Position numbers and translations under genes: made by a program. Shown here in pieces: positions 35,350 to 44,765 of a stretch of 64,000 bases of DNA (positions are counted from its first letter, which is position 1; every line of letters starts with the position of its first letter). Under the pieces are notes generated by a model. That model was not told where the DNA came from, did not search any database, and worked only from the letters and a program-made list of their open reading frames with translations. The stretch comes from Desulforhopalus singaporensis. GTDB taxonomy: Bacteria; Desulfobacterota; Desulfobulbia; Desulfobulbales; Desulfocapsaceae. The stretch is taken from assembly GCF_900104445.1 (NCBI RefSeq), contig NZ_FNJI01000002.1:124001-188000 (forward strand), written 5' to 3'.

Positions 35350-35764
35350 ATCCAACCTCCGACAGTTCATTGCGGTGAGCGGAGAAAAGCGGCCCGGACA
35401 TTATCCCAATCGGCGCCACACCACATAATATTTTTATTTTCAATATGTTGCACAACTTATCTCTATTTTATAGCATTGACCGGACATTTCCTTGACCCAT
35501 GTCAATAATTTCTTTCTCCCATCGGCTTTCACTCCCTGCGCAGCCGGTTTTATCGGTGTTATTACTGTGCCGCAGCAGCTGTGGCGTACCGGAAAAAAAA
35601 CCAGGTCTTATGGCGACAAAGACGGATTTCACGAAAGTGATGGCCGTTGCCGTTATTTTCCGACACGGTTGACACTACCCGGCCGATGTTATTGATTGAA
35701 ATAACTATCCAATCGTGTATATGAAAACAACACCGGGTAATTATCAGAGCTATGGGGATGTGTT
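35350..35764. other. Intergenic region without a recognisable gene
   Basis: The 415-bp gap separates the small membrane protein (minus) from the RND operon (plus) and must carry both promoters. A 67-codon frame from 35492 lacks a ribosome site and looks non-coding. I see AT-rich patches near 35425-35475 and 35690-35730 but no clear promoter or repeat. Confidence 0.5.
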
Positions 35765-37273
35765 ATGGTCCGCAGGATAAAATCGCTTTTTGCCAACGTT
35801 CAAGCCCTTGAAACCGTGCTGGTCACGGTTCTGGTCGTTCTTTTGCTGAGCGGCTGCATCGGTGTGACCAAACGAGACGACCTGCCGGTTGCAATCCCTG
35901 AGAACTTCTCCGAAGGCGGGAGAGTTCCCTATGACCGGAAATGGTGGCTCGAATTCGACGATCCCCAGCTGCAAACACTGGTCGAGCAGGCCTTGGGCGG
36001 CAACCTCTCCCTTCTGGCGGCAAGTAACCGTATCGCCGAAGCACGGGCGATAGCGGCAAAGGCTGGCGGCGATCTCCTGCCTCAGGCAGAGGCGGCCGGC
36101 TCTGTTGATTCGGTGCGCGATCATCGCCGGGGGAGCAGTGCCGACTCTTTTGTTCTCGGGATCGGCGCATCCTATGAAATAGACCTGTGGGGAAGGCTTG
36201 ACGCCACCAGGAACTCCCTGGTCCTCGAATCCGAGGCCAGCGAATCAGACTATTACAACGCTGTTGCCGACCTGAGCGCCCAGGTCGCCACCGTCTGGTT
36301 CAGACTGTCCGAGGCGTTGCTGCAAAAAGACCTGTTGCACCGACAACAACAGACAAACAGTAAGCTGCTTGAGCTGATAACCACACAATACCGTTTCGGC
36401 CGAGCCCAGGCGGCAGATGTACTGCAGCAGACACAACTGGTGGAGGGGGCCAACGCCGATCTAGCGTCGGTGCGGCTGGATATAAAGCTTCTCAATCATC
36501 AGCTTGCCGCCCTGGTCGGAACCATCCCCGAAAGTGAGCTTCCAGCGCCAGCGCTTTTACCCGAACTTACCGCTCTGCCCGTAACGCCCCTGCCCGCCGA
36601 CCTGCTCCTTAAGCGACCGGATGTGCAAAGCCGCAGGAAAAAACTGCAGGCTGCCGATTACAGGGTCGCGGCCGCTGTTGCCGACAGACTGCCGCGGCTG
36701 TCGATATCGGCCGATATTTCAACCGGAGGGAGCAGGAGCAGCGACCTGTTCTCCGACTGGTTCACGTCGCTTGGCGCCAACCTGCTCGGCCCATTGATCG
36801 ACGGCGAAAAACGGGCAGCCGAAGTAACCAGGACCAGAGCCGTCGCCAGGCAGAGATACTACGAACTGGGCCAGACAATTCTCAACGCCCTGGTTGAGGT
36901 GGAAGACAGCCTTATACGGGAAAAGGAGCTGCGAAACGTCATTGCCAGCCAACAGATTCAACTGCGGCTTGCAAAACAGACAATCACCCAGGTCACCACC
37001 CGCTACCGCCAGGGTGCCGAGGAGTACCAGCGGGTACTCCTGGCCTTGATCTCCAGCCAGAACCTGGAACGGCAAATTCTCACAAGCCACAGACAACTCC
37101 TGGCCAACCGGGTCGAACTCTACAGGGCTTTGAGCGGGAGAATCGACGGCACCTGGACAGCACCGCACAGGCAGCCGGATAGACAATCCGGCGCGATCCC
37201 CGAATCATCCCCCCAGTTACCCACGCTTTTACAACAAAAAGGGTGCGAATATGCCGACACCGCAACAGAGTAA
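35765..37273 (+). CDS. Outer-membrane efflux lipoprotein, OprM/NodT family
   Basis: 502 residues. A lipoprotein signal (VTVLVVLLLSGC) precedes a TolC-type fold with two outer-membrane efflux repeats (WWLEFDDPQLQTLVEQAL is the NodT/OprM start; the repeats begin near residues ~75 and ~280). It would form the trimeric exit duct of the tripartite pump with the two genes downstream. The tail, about residues 450-502, is Pro/Gln-rich and unusual. The adaptor gene begins 23 bp before the stop, so translation is coupled. No substrate can be inferred and no local regulator is encoded. Confidence 0.9.
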   Translation: MVRRIKSLFANVQALETVLVTVLVVLLLSGCIGVTKRDDLPVAIPENFSEGGRVPYDRKWWLEFDDPQLQTLVEQALGGNLSLLAASNRIAEARAIAAKAGGDLLPQAEAAGSVDSVRDHRRGSSADSFVLGIGASYEIDLWGRLDATRNSLVLESEASESDYYNAVADLSAQVATVWFRLSEALLQKDLLHRQQQTNSKLLELITTQYRFGRAQAADVLQQTQLVEGANADLASVRLDIKLLNHQLAALVGTIPESELPAPALLPELTALPVTPLPADLLLKRPDVQSRRKKLQAADYRVAAAVADRLPRLSISADISTGGSRSSDLFSDWFTSLGANLLGPLIDGEKRAAEVTRTRAVARQRYYELGQTILNALVEVEDSLIREKELRNVIASQQIQLRLAKQTITQVTTRYRQGAEEYQRVLLALISSQNLERQILTSHRQLLANRVELYRALSGRIDGTWTAPHRQPDRQSGAIPESSPQLPTLLQQKGCEYADTATE

Positions 37274-38537
37274 ACAACCAGCGAACCCGCAAGGGAAAAA
37301 GAAACTCTCCACCGCCGCACAGGCAGTGGCTGTCTTTCTCATTATCGGTGGTGCGCTGCTGGTGGGGCGCCACTATACCGCTTCCCCGCCCAAGGTCGCC
37401 ACCGGAAATGTCGTCAAGCGGGTACAGGCCGTTACCGCTGAGGCGGTTGAGGTCGCCTCCGGACATTTCACCATTGAGGCGATGGGTACGATCATTGCCG
37501 CACAGAAGATCGATCTTCTCTCCAAGGTGGCCGGAGACATCGTCCGGGTAAGCGATGAGTTTACCACCGGCGGGAGCTTTCACCGGGGAGATATGGTGAT
37601 CGATCTGGACCAGGAGGATTTCAACCTAACACTGAGGCAACTGCAGAGCGAGGTAATTAAAGCTCAGAGCGATTACCAGCTGGAACTGGGAAACCAGCGG
37701 ATCTCCAGAAAGGAATATGAGATCCTCGGGGAACAGGTCTCTCCTGAAGAGCAGGAGCTGATGCTGCGCAGGCCGCAGCTGGCCATCGCCGAGGCAAACC
37801 TCATGGCCGCCCGGGCAAAACTGGACCAGGCGCAACTCAACCTTGTGCGCACCAGGATCACCGCCCCCTTCAACTGTGTCGTGCTCAGCAAAAACGTCGA
37901 CGTGGGAAGCAGGATAAGCCAGGCGACGGCGCTGGCCCAGCTGGCAGGCACCGACGTTTTTCACCTGGAATTGACAATTCCCACCGGACAGCTTGAAAGG
38001 GTCGCTCTTCCTGACCGAAATGACGGGGTCGGCTCCAGTATCCGCGTATTTATCCAGCAGAAAAACGAAGCTGGGAAGTGGCGCACAGGAAGAATCATCG
38101 GGCTGGCACCCGGGCTTGAACCAAAGGGCAGGATGGCGGTGGTTATCGGTGAAGTGGCCGATCCGCTGTCGCTGTTGCCGGAAAATAAAGACAAGACCAG
38201 GCTACTGCTCAACTCCTATGTCCGGGCGGAAATCGACGGCAAGGAGTTTTCCGGCCTGCCGCAGATATCCAGGGCCTATCTCCGGGATAACAATACGGTG
38301 TGGCTGCTCACCGGGGATGGCAAGCTTGAAATCAGGGAGGTCAAAACGGCCGGGTTGAACCGGGACAAAATTATCGTGTCTAAAGGACTTTCCGGCGGCG
38401 AGCTGCTGATCACCTCCGACATAAACAGGCCTATCGACGGCATGGCGCTGAAGCCGGTCCGGACCGAGAAGACACCGCAGATCCAGGGTCCGACACCGGA
38501 CTCCGGGGTGTCTGCCACCACACAACCACAACAATAA
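37251..38537 (+). CDS. RND efflux periplasmic adaptor (membrane fusion protein)
   Basis: 428 residues. An N-terminal anchor (AVAVFLIIGGALLVGR) is followed by a half-lipoyl strand (EAMGTIIAAQKIDLLSKVAGDIV), an alpha-hairpin (residues ~135-200, with KEYEILGEQVSPEEQELM) and the second lipoyl half with the family motif LVRTRITAPFNCVVLSKNVDVGS. Beta-barrel and membrane-proximal domains follow. It bridges the inner-membrane pump and the outer-membrane duct. It overlaps the upstream gene by 23 bp and lies 10 bp before the permease. Confidence 0.9.
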   Translation: MPTPQQSKQPANPQGKKKLSTAAQAVAVFLIIGGALLVGRHYTASPPKVATGNVVKRVQAVTAEAVEVASGHFTIEAMGTIIAAQKIDLLSKVAGDIVRVSDEFTTGGSFHRGDMVIDLDQEDFNLTLRQLQSEVIKAQSDYQLELGNQRISRKEYEILGEQVSPEEQELMLRRPQLAIAEANLMAARAKLDQAQLNLVRTRITAPFNCVVLSKNVDVGSRISQATALAQLAGTDVFHLELTIPTGQLERVALPDRNDGVGSSIRVFIQQKNEAGKWRTGRIIGLAPGLEPKGRMAVVIGEVADPLSLLPENKDKTRLLLNSYVRAEIDGKEFSGLPQISRAYLRDNNTVWLLTGDGKLEIREVKTAGLNRDKIIVSKGLSGGELLITSDINRPIDGMALKPVRTEKTPQIQGPTPDSGVSATTQPQQ

Positions 38538-38547
38538 GGGGGCGGCT

Positions 38548-41500
38548 TTGCAGACTGTTTTACCTAAACAATCACCCCAGTCACCAGGCGGTGGTGTTGG
38601 TTGGATGTTGCACAACCGGGTCACCCCGAATCTGCTGATGATCATTCTCCTGCTCGGCGGTTTCTACATGAGTTCGAAAATAACCAGGGAGGTGTTCCCC
38701 TCCTTCGAGCTCGACTATATCTCCATCCGCGTCCCCTATCCCGGAGCGAGTCCGGAGGAGGTTGAACAGGGAATAATCCTGGCGGTGGAAGAGTCCATCC
38801 AGTCCCTGGAAGGAATACATGAGATAGTTGCGACCGCTGCCGAGGGCAGCGCGCTTGTGAGGGCTGAACTGGAGGAAGACGCCAAACCGCAGAAAGTTTT
38901 GCAGGACATCCAGCAGGAAGTCGACCGGATAACCACCTTTCCCGATGATGCGGAAGATCCCATAGTCTCACTTGATGCCATCAAGCGCAGTGTCCTCCAG
39001 CTCAACCTTTTCGGCGACACCACTGAAAGGCTGCTGCGCGATACCGCTGAACGGGTCCGTGACCGGCTGCTCCAGCAGAAGTCCATTACCCAGGTGGACA
39101 TTCGCGGCGGCAGGGACTATGAAATCGACGTGGCCGTTGTCCCCGGCATGCTGAGAAAATACAATCTGACCCTTGATGACATCAGCAACGCGATCGGGAG
39201 CCATTCCGTGGAGATCCCCGGGGGAAAGCTGGAGACCGGGGGCGGCGAAATCCTCTTGCGGGTAAAAAACAGAAGCAGCTGGGCGTCCGATTTCGCCCGG
39301 TTGCCGATCCTCGCCAGTGAGACGGGAGCGACAGTCCTGCTTGGCGAAATAGGGGTGGTGCGGGAATCTTTTGCCGACGCCACCCGCTCGGCGACCTATA
39401 ACGATAAACCGTGCATCCAGCTCGATGTCTTTCGTGTCGGCGACCAGACTCCTACCGGGGTCTCGGAACAGGTTAAAACCGCGATGGCCGAGATCGCCAG
39501 GGATCTGCCGCCGGGTATAGACTGGGCCGTCTCCAGCGACAGGTCGGAAATCTATAAGCAGCGCCTTGAACTGCTGTTAAAAAACGCCGCCATCGGTCTT
39601 TTTCTGGTGCTTATCCTGCTGGGATTGTTTCTTGAACACCGGCTCGCCTTCTGGGTGACCATGGGAATTCCCATCTCGATCCTTGGCAGTCTTCTTTTTC
39701 TCCCTTTTTTCGATGTCTCGATAAATATGATCTCGATGTTTGCCTTCATTATATCGCTTGGCATCGTGGTCGACGACGCGATCATTGCCGGAGAAAACAT
39801 CTATGAATACAGGCAAAGGGGATTTTCCTATGTCGATGCGGCTCTTGCCGGCGCAAAAGACGTCATGGTGCCTATCACCTTCAGCATCCTTACCAACATC
39901 GTCGCTTTTCTGCCGATGGCTTTTGTCCCTGGGGTGATGGGCAAGGTGTGGCGGGTGATACCGCTGGTGGTAATCACCGTCTTTACCATCTCGTGGGTCG
40001 AGGCGCTGTTTATTCTTCCGTCGCACCTGGCCCACTCGAAAAAAAAAGGGAAAAGTATCCTCTTCGCCCCGATAGTAAGACTGCAGCGCGGTTTGAGCAG
40101 CCGCCTGCACCGGTTCGTCAAGAACAGATACACCCCGGGTCTCAGGTTCAGCCTCAGGTATCGATATATAACAGCGGCTGCTCTTGCCGCGGTCCTGATC
40201 ATCACCTTCAGTTATGTTAAAAGCGGCAGGGTGCGCATGATTCTCTCCCCCCGGGTTGAATCCGACCAGGCGGTTGTCACCGCCACCATGGTGGTTGGCA
40301 GTCCACTGTCAGCCATGGAGGCGGCGCGGGACCAGCTGGTTGACGCGCTGGCTGAGGTAGCTGACAGCAACGGCGGCGACCGGCTGGTTCAAGGGGTCTT
40401 CGCACTGATTGACGGCAACAGTGTCCTTGTCAACAGCTATCTGCAGCCCCCCGACATCCGCCCTCTCACCACCGCCGCCGTGGTCAGGAAATGGCGCGAG
40501 GCGACCGGGGGGATCGTCGGCGCGGAATCGGTACGTTTTGAGTCGGACAGGGGCGGGCCGGGACACGGCGCTTCCGTTTCCGTTGAACTCAGCCATCGCG
40601 ATATCGCAATCCTCGAGCAGGCAAGCGCGATGCTGGCGGACAACCTGCAGCAGTTTTCTTCCGTCAAAGATATAGACGACGGCTACACCCCCGGGAAAAT
40701 ACAGTACAACTATAAACTCAACCGCTGGGGGGAAAGCCTCGGCCTCACCTCCTACGATATCGGCCGCCAGATACGCAACGCATTCCAGGGCGGTATAGCC
40801 GTCCGTCAGCAGCGGGGAAACAACGAAGTGACCGTGCGGGTGCGTTATCCCGAAGACATGCGGCAAAACGAATTCACCATCGAAAATTTTCTCGTTGCCA
40901 CCCCGGCCGGGACCTATGTGCCCTTAAACGAGATTGCCACCCTTGACAAGAGCCGCGCCTACACCAGTATAACCAGGAGGGACGGCAGGAGAACAGTCAC
41001 CGTATCGGCCGATGTCAACCCCATCGGGGATTCTGGTATCGTCATGGCCGAACTCAACAAGACGGTGCTGCCAGGGCTCGCCAGGACTTTTCCCGGCCTC
41101 ACCTACGAATATACAGGCCGCCAGGCGCAGAGAACTGAAAGTGTCGGTAAGCTGGGAGAAGGATTTCTTTTCGCCCTCGGAGCCATCTATTTCCTGCTGG
41201 CCGTGCCGTTTCGCAGCTACATCCAGCCGGTTATTGTCATGATCGCGATCCCTTTTGGCATTATCGGAGCTATATTCGGCCACATGTTAATGGACTACCA
41301 CCTCAGCCTGATGAGCATGATGGGGATAGTCGCCCTGTCAGGGGTCGTGGTGAACGATTCACTGGTGCTTGTCGATTTCGCCAACAAGCAGATAACGCGA
41401 GGCGCCGCCCCTCTAGAAGCCATCGCCAGTGCGGGAGAGCGCCGTTTCAGGCCGGTCATGCTTACCACCCTGACCACCTTCGGGGGACTGGCACCGATGA

Positions 41501-41646
41501 TTTTTGAAACCTCACGTCAGGCCAGATTCATGATCCCCATGGCTATATCACTCGGTTTCGGCATCGTTTTTGCCACCCTGATAACCCTCATCCTGGTGCC
41601 GTGTCTCTATATGATCGTAGAGGATCTGAAAAAAATGGGCAGGTAG
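38548..41646 (+). CDS. RND-family efflux permease (AcrB-like)
   Basis: 1032 residues, close to the AcrB length, with twelve helices in two halves and large periplasmic loops after TM1 (FPSFELDYISIRVPYPGASPEEVE) and TM7. The proton-relay Asp pair of TM4 is present (GIVVDDAIIAGENIYEY). A proton-driven inner-membrane pump. The start is a TTG at 38548 with GGGGG 6 bp upstream; an ATG at 38605 (MLHNRVTPNLLM) is an alternative that would still keep TM1. The large acidic loops could suit drugs, lipids or other amphiphiles. Convergent with the NlpC/P60 gene, only 37 bp away; no terminator seen. Confidence 0.92.
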   Translation: MQTVLPKQSPQSPGGGVGWMLHNRVTPNLLMIILLLGGFYMSSKITREVFPSFELDYISIRVPYPGASPEEVEQGIILAVEESIQSLEGIHEIVATAAEGSALVRAELEEDAKPQKVLQDIQQEVDRITTFPDDAEDPIVSLDAIKRSVLQLNLFGDTTERLLRDTAERVRDRLLQQKSITQVDIRGGRDYEIDVAVVPGMLRKYNLTLDDISNAIGSHSVEIPGGKLETGGGEILLRVKNRSSWASDFARLPILASETGATVLLGEIGVVRESFADATRSATYNDKPCIQLDVFRVGDQTPTGVSEQVKTAMAEIARDLPPGIDWAVSSDRSEIYKQRLELLLKNAAIGLFLVLILLGLFLEHRLAFWVTMGIPISILGSLLFLPFFDVSINMISMFAFIISLGIVVDDAIIAGENIYEYRQRGFSYVDAALAGAKDVMVPITFSILTNIVAFLPMAFVPGVMGKVWRVIPLVVITVFTISWVEALFILPSHLAHSKKKGKSILFAPIVRLQRGLSSRLHRFVKNRYTPGLRFSLRYRYITAAALAAVLIITFSYVKSGRVRMILSPRVESDQAVVTATMVVGSPLSAMEAARDQLVDALAEVADSNGGDRLVQGVFALIDGNSVLVNSYLQPPDIRPLTTAAVVRKWREATGGIVGAESVRFESDRGGPGHGASVSVELSHRDIAILEQASAMLADNLQQFSSVKDIDDGYTPGKIQYNYKLNRWGESLGLTSYDIGRQIRNAFQGGIAVRQQRGNNEVTVRVRYPEDMRQNEFTIENFLVATPAGTYVPLNEIATLDKSRAYTSITRRDGRRTVTVSADVNPIGDSGIVMAELNKTVLPGLARTFPGLTYEYTGRQAQRTESVGKLGEGFLFALGAIYFLLAVPFRSYIQPVIVMIAIPFGIIGAIFGHMLMDYHLSLMSMMGIVALSGVVVNDSLVLVDFANKQITRGAAPLEAIASAGERRFRPVMLTTLTTFGGLAPMIFETSRQARFMIPMAISLGFGIVFATLITLILVPCLYMIVEDLKKMGR

Positions 41647-41683
41647 AACCAATCCCCGGACATTGAGGTTCATCTGATTGTTT

Positions 41684-42214
41684 TCACAATTCAAAGCGTT
41701 TGGCCTGCCAATACCGTTTTTGCCAGTACGGATCGTGAATGCTCGATTTTACCACCCCCCTGGAGCTGGAAGCGTGGACGAAAGAACCTTCACCATAATA
41801 AATTCCCACATGCCTGGAAAAAAAGCCGGTCTTGAAAAACACCAGATCTCCCGGGCGCAGAGATTCACGTTTCACCCGCACCCCCATCCTGGCCTGCTCA
41901 TTCACCGTGCGAGGCAGATTTTTGCCAAAAAGCTCCCGGTAGGTGAGCATCGCAAACCCGGAGCAGTCAACTCCGCTGCTTGACGTTCCCCCCAGCCGAT
42001 AGGGCACTCCCAGCCACTGTCCGATATAAGCGTCTATCCGGATTTTCAGGTCACCGCCGACACTCTGTTTTGGTGTTGACAACAGCTGGTCACCGGACGC
42101 AACGTATCCCACCTGGTGGTACCGCAGGCATCCGGCCTGGGCTACTATCAGCAATAAGACGGCGCCCCACCTTGTGGCCGTCCTGAACCACACCACGTTC
42201 ACTCTGCTTTCCAT
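41684..42214 (-). CDS. NlpC/P60-family lipoprotein (peptidoglycan endopeptidase)
   Basis: 176 residues. A lipoprotein signal (WGAVLLLIVAQAGC) is followed by an NlpC/P60 domain with the catalytic triad: Cys in SSSGVDCSGFAM, His in FFSRHVGIYYGEG and a third His in SFVHASSSRG. It should cut peptide cross-links or stems in peptidoglycan from the periplasmic side of an envelope membrane, as E. coli Spr/MepS and NlpC do. The ATG at 42214 gives the shortest form with a correct signal; a longer in-frame extension has no signal-like start. Divergent from the 2-hydroxyacid dehydrogenase gene. Confidence 0.88.
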   Translation of the reverse strand: MESRVNVVWFRTATRWGAVLLLIVAQAGCLRYHQVGYVASGDQLLSTPKQSVGGDLKIRIDAYIGQWLGVPYRLGGTSSSGVDCSGFAMLTYRELFGKNLPRTVNEQARMGVRVKRESLRPGDLVFFKTGFFSRHVGIYYGEGSFVHASSSRGVVKSSIHDPYWQKRYWQAKRFEL

Positions 42215-42366
42215 GTCCCTGTTAAAAAATTTTCTGCAAGCCGCCCGCCGACAGCCAGCGCATCGGCCGACCCGGCGGAACTTTAACCGTTCCAGGCCGT
42301 CGCCCCCGGCTGCCACTTCAGAACAGCCACCGGACGATACTCGTTTATCATCCCCGTGATAACTGG

Positions 42367-42378
42367 TATGATATCATA
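42367..42378. promoter_or_regulatory. Palindrome upstream of the 2-hydroxyacid dehydrogenase gene
   Basis: TATGATATCATA, a perfect 12-bp palindrome, 94 bp before the start of the dehydrogenase and in the divergent region with the NlpC/P60 gene. It resembles an operator but differs from the taurine-island motif. Function unproven. Confidence 0.3.
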
Positions 42379-42472
42379 TCCGATTTCAGCACCAAAGTAC
42401 CGAACAATAAATACGACCAGGCTCAACACACCACAGGGGCTGAACCACAGACAACTCTTTTTAGGAGCAACC

Positions 42473-43417
42473 ATGAAAGCGGTTTTTCTCGATCTCAAAA
42501 GCCTTGACGATATTGATCTGACAAAACTTGAGCGCCGTTGCAGCGAACTGCAGCTCTACCACACCACAGAAGCAGAGGAAATTATCGACAGAATTGCCGG
42601 CGCCGAACTGGTAATAGTCAACAAAGTCAGGCTGACCAAGTCGGTGTTCGAGAACGCACCTGCCCTGAAGCTGGTCTGCGTCGTAGCCACCGGAACCGAC
42701 GTGATCGATCTTCAGGCGGCGTCCGACTGCGGGGTGGCTGTCTACAACTGCCGTGCTTACGGCACCAGCTCGGTGGTACAGCATGTATTTTCCCTCCTGC
42801 TCTGCCTGCAGACAAACATCATCGCCTATCACCGCGCAGTGCAGCAGGGCCGCTGGCAACAATCCAGCGGTTTCTGTTTTCTCGACTATCCGATCAGCGA
42901 GCTGAGCGGCAAGACCATCGGTATTCTCGGTTACGGCACCCTTGGCAGAGCGGTGGCCGAAACCGCCCATGCGTTTGGCATGAAAACAGTGATAGCGACA
43001 CGACCGGGAGCCCCCCCCGACGATCGGCCCACCCTCGATGAGATACTCCCCGAAGTCGACGTACTCTCCCTTCATTGTCCGTTGACACAACAGACCAGAA
43101 ACATCATCGACGCAAGGGCGCTGAGCCTGATGAAACCCACCGCAATACTTATAAACGCCGCGCGGGGCGGCCTCGTGGATGAACATGCGCTTCTCTCCAG
43201 CCTGCGACAGGGACAAATCGGCGGAGCCGGCATTGACGTATTGTCCGAGGAACCTCCGAAAAATTCCAACCCCCTGCTGGAAGCCTCCCTGCCAAACCTG
43301 CTGGTCACCCCGCACATCGCCTGGGCCAGCAGGGAGGCAAGAGAGAATATCATTGAGCAGACGGCGGAAAATATAACTGACTTTCACCTTGGCAAGAGTA
43401 CCAGACGGGTTGTCTGA
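42473..43417 (+). CDS. D-2-hydroxyacid dehydrogenase (NAD-dependent)
   Basis: 314 residues. The dinucleotide motif is TIGILGYGTLGRAVAE; the catalytic Arg is in INAARGGLVDE, the Glu in DVLSEEPPK and the His in LLVTPHIAWAS. These define the family of hydroxypyruvate/glycerate, D-lactate and related dehydrogenases that reduce 2-oxoacids. Substrate choice cannot be read. The ATG at 42473 has TAGGAG upstream; a longer frame from 42356 lacks this. It precedes the PDH operon by 232 bp and may share the theme of pyruvate metabolism, though cotranscription is not evident. Confidence 0.9.
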   Translation: MKAVFLDLKSLDDIDLTKLERRCSELQLYHTTEAEEIIDRIAGAELVIVNKVRLTKSVFENAPALKLVCVVATGTDVIDLQAASDCGVAVYNCRAYGTSSVVQHVFSLLLCLQTNIIAYHRAVQQGRWQQSSGFCFLDYPISELSGKTIGILGYGTLGRAVAETAHAFGMKTVIATRPGAPPDDRPTLDEILPEVDVLSLHCPLTQQTRNIIDARALSLMKPTAILINAARGGLVDEHALLSSLRQGQIGGAGIDVLSEEPPKNSNPLLEASLPNLLVTPHIAWASREARENIIEQTAENITDFHLGKSTRRVV

Positions 43418-43649
43418 AAAAATCGTTTTTCGTCCTGTTTCTGTCACGGCAGACCTCCGGCTGCTCCCTCAAAAGGACCACATTGTGGCGGCTGTGAATT
43501 TGAATTTATCTCAATCATAACTATATTTTTCCCACCAAGACACGCGACAGCCATTTCCGGCGGCCCTTGCGGCCAAAGGAGATGGCAACAGGCGGTAAAC
43601 CCTGACTGTACTGCATGCTTCGTATAACTATTTTAAAAGAGGTTGTGAC

Positions 43650-44765
43650 ATGGGCAGAAATAAACTCGACATCAACCATCGGCTCGACTACCTCTCTATC
43701 CTTGATGAAAACGGAGTAGCCGTTCCCTCTCTTGAGCCGGACATCGACGAAGAGCTTCACCTGAAGATGTATCGCTTCATGCTGCTTGGCCGACTCTTTG
43801 ACGAACGGATGCTGGCTCTCCAGCGGCAGGGCCGCATCGGGACCTTCCCCCCCATTTCCGGCCAGGAAGCCGCCCAGATCGGCAGCGTCGCCCTGCTCAA
43901 AAAAAGCGACTGGTTTGTTCCGTCCTTCAGGGAGACGGCGGCGGAGCTGATGCGCGGCCGCTCAATGGAGAATGTACTGCTCTACTACAACGGCTACAAC
44001 GAGGGAACAATCATTCCCCCTGACCAGAAGGATCTGCCGATGTCTGTCCCGGTCGCCTCGCAGATCCTCCACGCGGTGGGGATCGGCTGGGCTGCCGGAT
44101 ACAGGAACAGCGGTGAAGTAGTGATGACTTTTTTCGGCGACGGCGCCACCTCCGAAGGCGATTTCCATGAAGGGCTCAACTGCGCATCCGTCTACAACAC
44201 CCCGGTTGTTTTCATCTGCCAGAACAACCAGTGGGCGATTTCGGTACCCATAGCGCGGCAGACCCACTCCACCACCCTGGTACAGAAAGCGCTCGCCTAC
44301 GACATGGCGGGTATCCAGGTGGACGGCAACGATATTCTCGCGGTCTATTCGGCAACAAGGGAGGCGGTGGAACGGGCCCGGCGGGGCGATGGCCCGACCC
44401 TGATCGAATGCGTCACCTATCGGGTGATGATGCACACCACCGCCGACGATCCCAAAAAATACCGCAGCCAGGATGAGGTTGAGAGCTGGAGAGCGCGGGA
44501 TCCCCTGACGAGATACCGCACCTACCTGCTGAATAAGTCGATCCTCACCCCGGAAAAGCAAGAGCGTCTTGAACGCGAGATCAACGATCAGATCGAGAAG
44601 GCGGTGGCGACGGCAGAACTGAAGATGAAAGATCTGGGAGATCCCCTGGACATGTTCGACCACCTCTACCAGAGTCTTTCTCCTGAACTGCAGGAACAGA
44701 AGAAAAACCTGGCGACCTATCTTGAAACTGCACACCCTGTGACAGGAGGGGAAGATCATGGCTAG
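43650..44765 (+). CDS. pdhA: Pyruvate dehydrogenase E1 component, alpha subunit
   Basis: 371 residues. ThDP-dependent decarboxylation of pyruvate and reductive acetylation of E2. The ThDP/Mg motif is GDGATSEGDFHEGLNCASVYNTP followed by QNNQWAIS. The N-terminal half (LGRLFDERMLALQRQGRIGTFPPISGQEA) is that of the Gram-positive-type heterotetrameric E1, with the phosphorylation-loop-like RYRSQDE region. Branched-chain 2-oxoacid or acetoin dehydrogenases are relatives, but the sequence pattern favours pyruvate. The beta gene starts 8 bp before its stop. RBS AGAGG. Confidence 0.9.
   Translation: MGRNKLDINHRLDYLSILDENGVAVPSLEPDIDEELHLKMYRFMLLGRLFDERMLALQRQGRIGTFPPISGQEAAQIGSVALLKKSDWFVPSFRETAAELMRGRSMENVLLYYNGYNEGTIIPPDQKDLPMSVPVASQILHAVGIGWAAGYRNSGEVVMTFFGDGATSEGDFHEGLNCASVYNTPVVFICQNNQWAISVPIARQTHSTTLVQKALAYDMAGIQVDGNDILAVYSATREAVERARRGDGPTLIECVTYRVMMHTTADDPKKYRSQDEVESWRARDPLTRYRTYLLNKSILTPEKQERLEREINDQIEKAVATAELKMKDLGDPLDMFDHLYQSLSPELQEQKKNLATYLETAHPVTGGEDHG

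Noticed and set aside
35492-35695. 67-codon frame before the RND operon
   Set aside because: No ribosome site, no signal or domain, codon pattern unlike the neighbours.
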